Shown here in pieces: positions 63,101 to 64,000 of a DNA stretch of 64,000 nucleotides (position 1 is the first letter of the stretch; each line of letters begins with the position of its first letter). This DNA is from Ficedula albicollis (taxonomy: Eukaryota > Chordata > Aves > Passeriformes > Muscicapidae): positions 15,204,201-15,268,200 of the forward strand of contig NC_021681.1 of the NCBI RefSeq assembly GCF_000247815.1, written 5' to 3'. The notes beneath the pieces are model-generated. The model was not told where the DNA came from and did not search any database. It saw nothing but the letters and a program-made list of their open reading frames with translations. The translations under genes and the position numbers were made by a program.

Positions 63101-64000
63101 GGGGAAAAGGAATGGATGAATAATGGAAACAAAAATAGTTGTTCCAAATTCCTTTCCAAAGCCATGTTGCCTACAAACTCTTTGCAAACAATTGACAATT
63201 CATCAGAACATTGAGCTCATATTTTGTGATCTATAGGGCCATAGACTTTGTGAGATATGGTCAGTGCGACTATTAAAAGAGCTCTTTTTTGGAAAAATAA
63301 CAACACTGATCTTTGTTTAAAGGGTAGCAAGGGAAGAGAGGGATTAGAATAGATATCTAGATTTTTGCACTTGCTATGCTCTATGGAAAACAAAGTCTTG
63401 GAAAACACTGTAGATAAAACTTCCTTTAAACTTAAGAATAAATTCTTATAATTTTAATTTTTGTTAAATTAGAGAGACTTTTGCTACAACCCAAGATAAT
63501 CCAAGAATGCAAATGGAGTTAAATTCCTTAGTATCACAGAAATTGAAAGAAATCAAACTTCCATTTGGAGGCACTCATTCAGTCAGTTTTTGTGAGCACA
63601 AATAGGAGTGTTATAATGTAATTGAAAAATACTTTTCCTGTGTATTTGTATATAAACTATTTTACAGAAACTCAGATTCAGTCTAGATGCTTTGATATTA
63701 GTGTTTTCTCAAATACTGAGACAAGAGAGACATTTTGTGTTCTAATGCTTACTCAACAAAAAGAGCCTGGGGAACATAAGTGAATTTTAACAGAAAACTT
63801 AAGCCCAGAAATAGCCTTAAGCTTTTATGCAAAGGTTGATTAACAGGAATATTTCATGCAGGCTGGAACCATTTTCTCACACCACTGACTAGAGTGAGGA
63901 AAAAACCCCAACACACAAAACAAAACAAGAACAAAAAGAGACAAAGCTCATCCCAACTAATTTGTGAATGAAAGAGGAGAGGCTGCATTAGATAACTTGC

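Larger units (their letters stand above)
55491..64000. other. Intergenic, no gene seen
   Basis: AT-leaning unique sequence with the AAAT microsatellite, the 47-bp duplication and an A-rich stretch near 63900-63945. A splice-like segment at 57091-57148 is discussed among the rejected items. No protein family or RNA gene is recognised. Confidence 0.55.

Overview
This window looks like vertebrate, most probably avian, chromosomal DNA. It is mostly AT-leaning, gene-poor sequence with no dense coding and no bacterial-style operons. It carries fragments that read as CR1 LINEs (the dominant interspersed repeat of birds and other sauropsids), an old retroviral pol fragment, and extremely GC-rich CpG islands. 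One protein-coding gene is recognisable: GMNC (GEMC1, geminin coiled-coil domain-containing protein), on the + strand. In human, GMNC lies in a gene desert between IL1RAP and OSTN. A lone GMNC inside about 64 kb of intergenic DNA fits that setting.

Layout. 1-18.7 kb: intergenic DNA with a nested tandem-duplication cluster (7.4-8.06 kb), a duplicated pyrimidine-rich segment (12.83-13.02 kb), an old CR1 fragment (13.07-13.38 kb) and a 74-bp tandem duplication (15.64-15.79 kb). 18.7-19.7 kb: 19 T followed by 963 consecutive G. 22.09-22.38 kb: CR1 fragment. 22.4-24.7 kb: CpG island interrupted by 1741 consecutive G. 25-26.1 kb: candidate GMNC promoter and 5' exon. 26.5-27.7 kb: GMNC CpG island, interrupted by 649 G and, in a GMNC intron, by 52 G. 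27.37-31.15 kb: GMNC coding exons, then poly(A) signals at 31.7-32.0 kb. 36.2-37.0 kb: a third CpG island with a minisatellite and a 221-bp-period duplication. 37-64 kb: intergenic DNA with several short two-copy tandem duplications, a CR1 (49.2-49.75 kb), a perfect 337-bp direct repeat (53.57-54.25 kb) and an endogenous retroviral reverse-transcriptase fragment (55.04-55.37 kb).

GMNC. Four coding exons can be placed with consensus splice sites and a continuous frame, giving 327 residues. The human protein is about 334 residues, so only about ten N-terminal residues are missing. The start codon is not visible in frame: it either lies where the 649-G block now stands or is supplied by an upstream exon ending at 26098. 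From family knowledge, GMNC is a nuclear coiled-coil regulator that starts the multiciliated-cell transcription programme with MCIDAS, E2F4/5 and DP1.

The poly-G blocks are the strangest feature. All are G on the + strand, three of four sit inside CpG islands, and one abuts a T19 run. I judge the three long ones more likely to be gap-fill or base-calling artefacts than real DNA, and the matter is checkable. I found no convincing undescribed biological system. The other notable signals are the perfect 337-bp repeat, the concentration of short tandem duplications, and the repeat-bearing CpG island about 5 kb downstream of GMNC.
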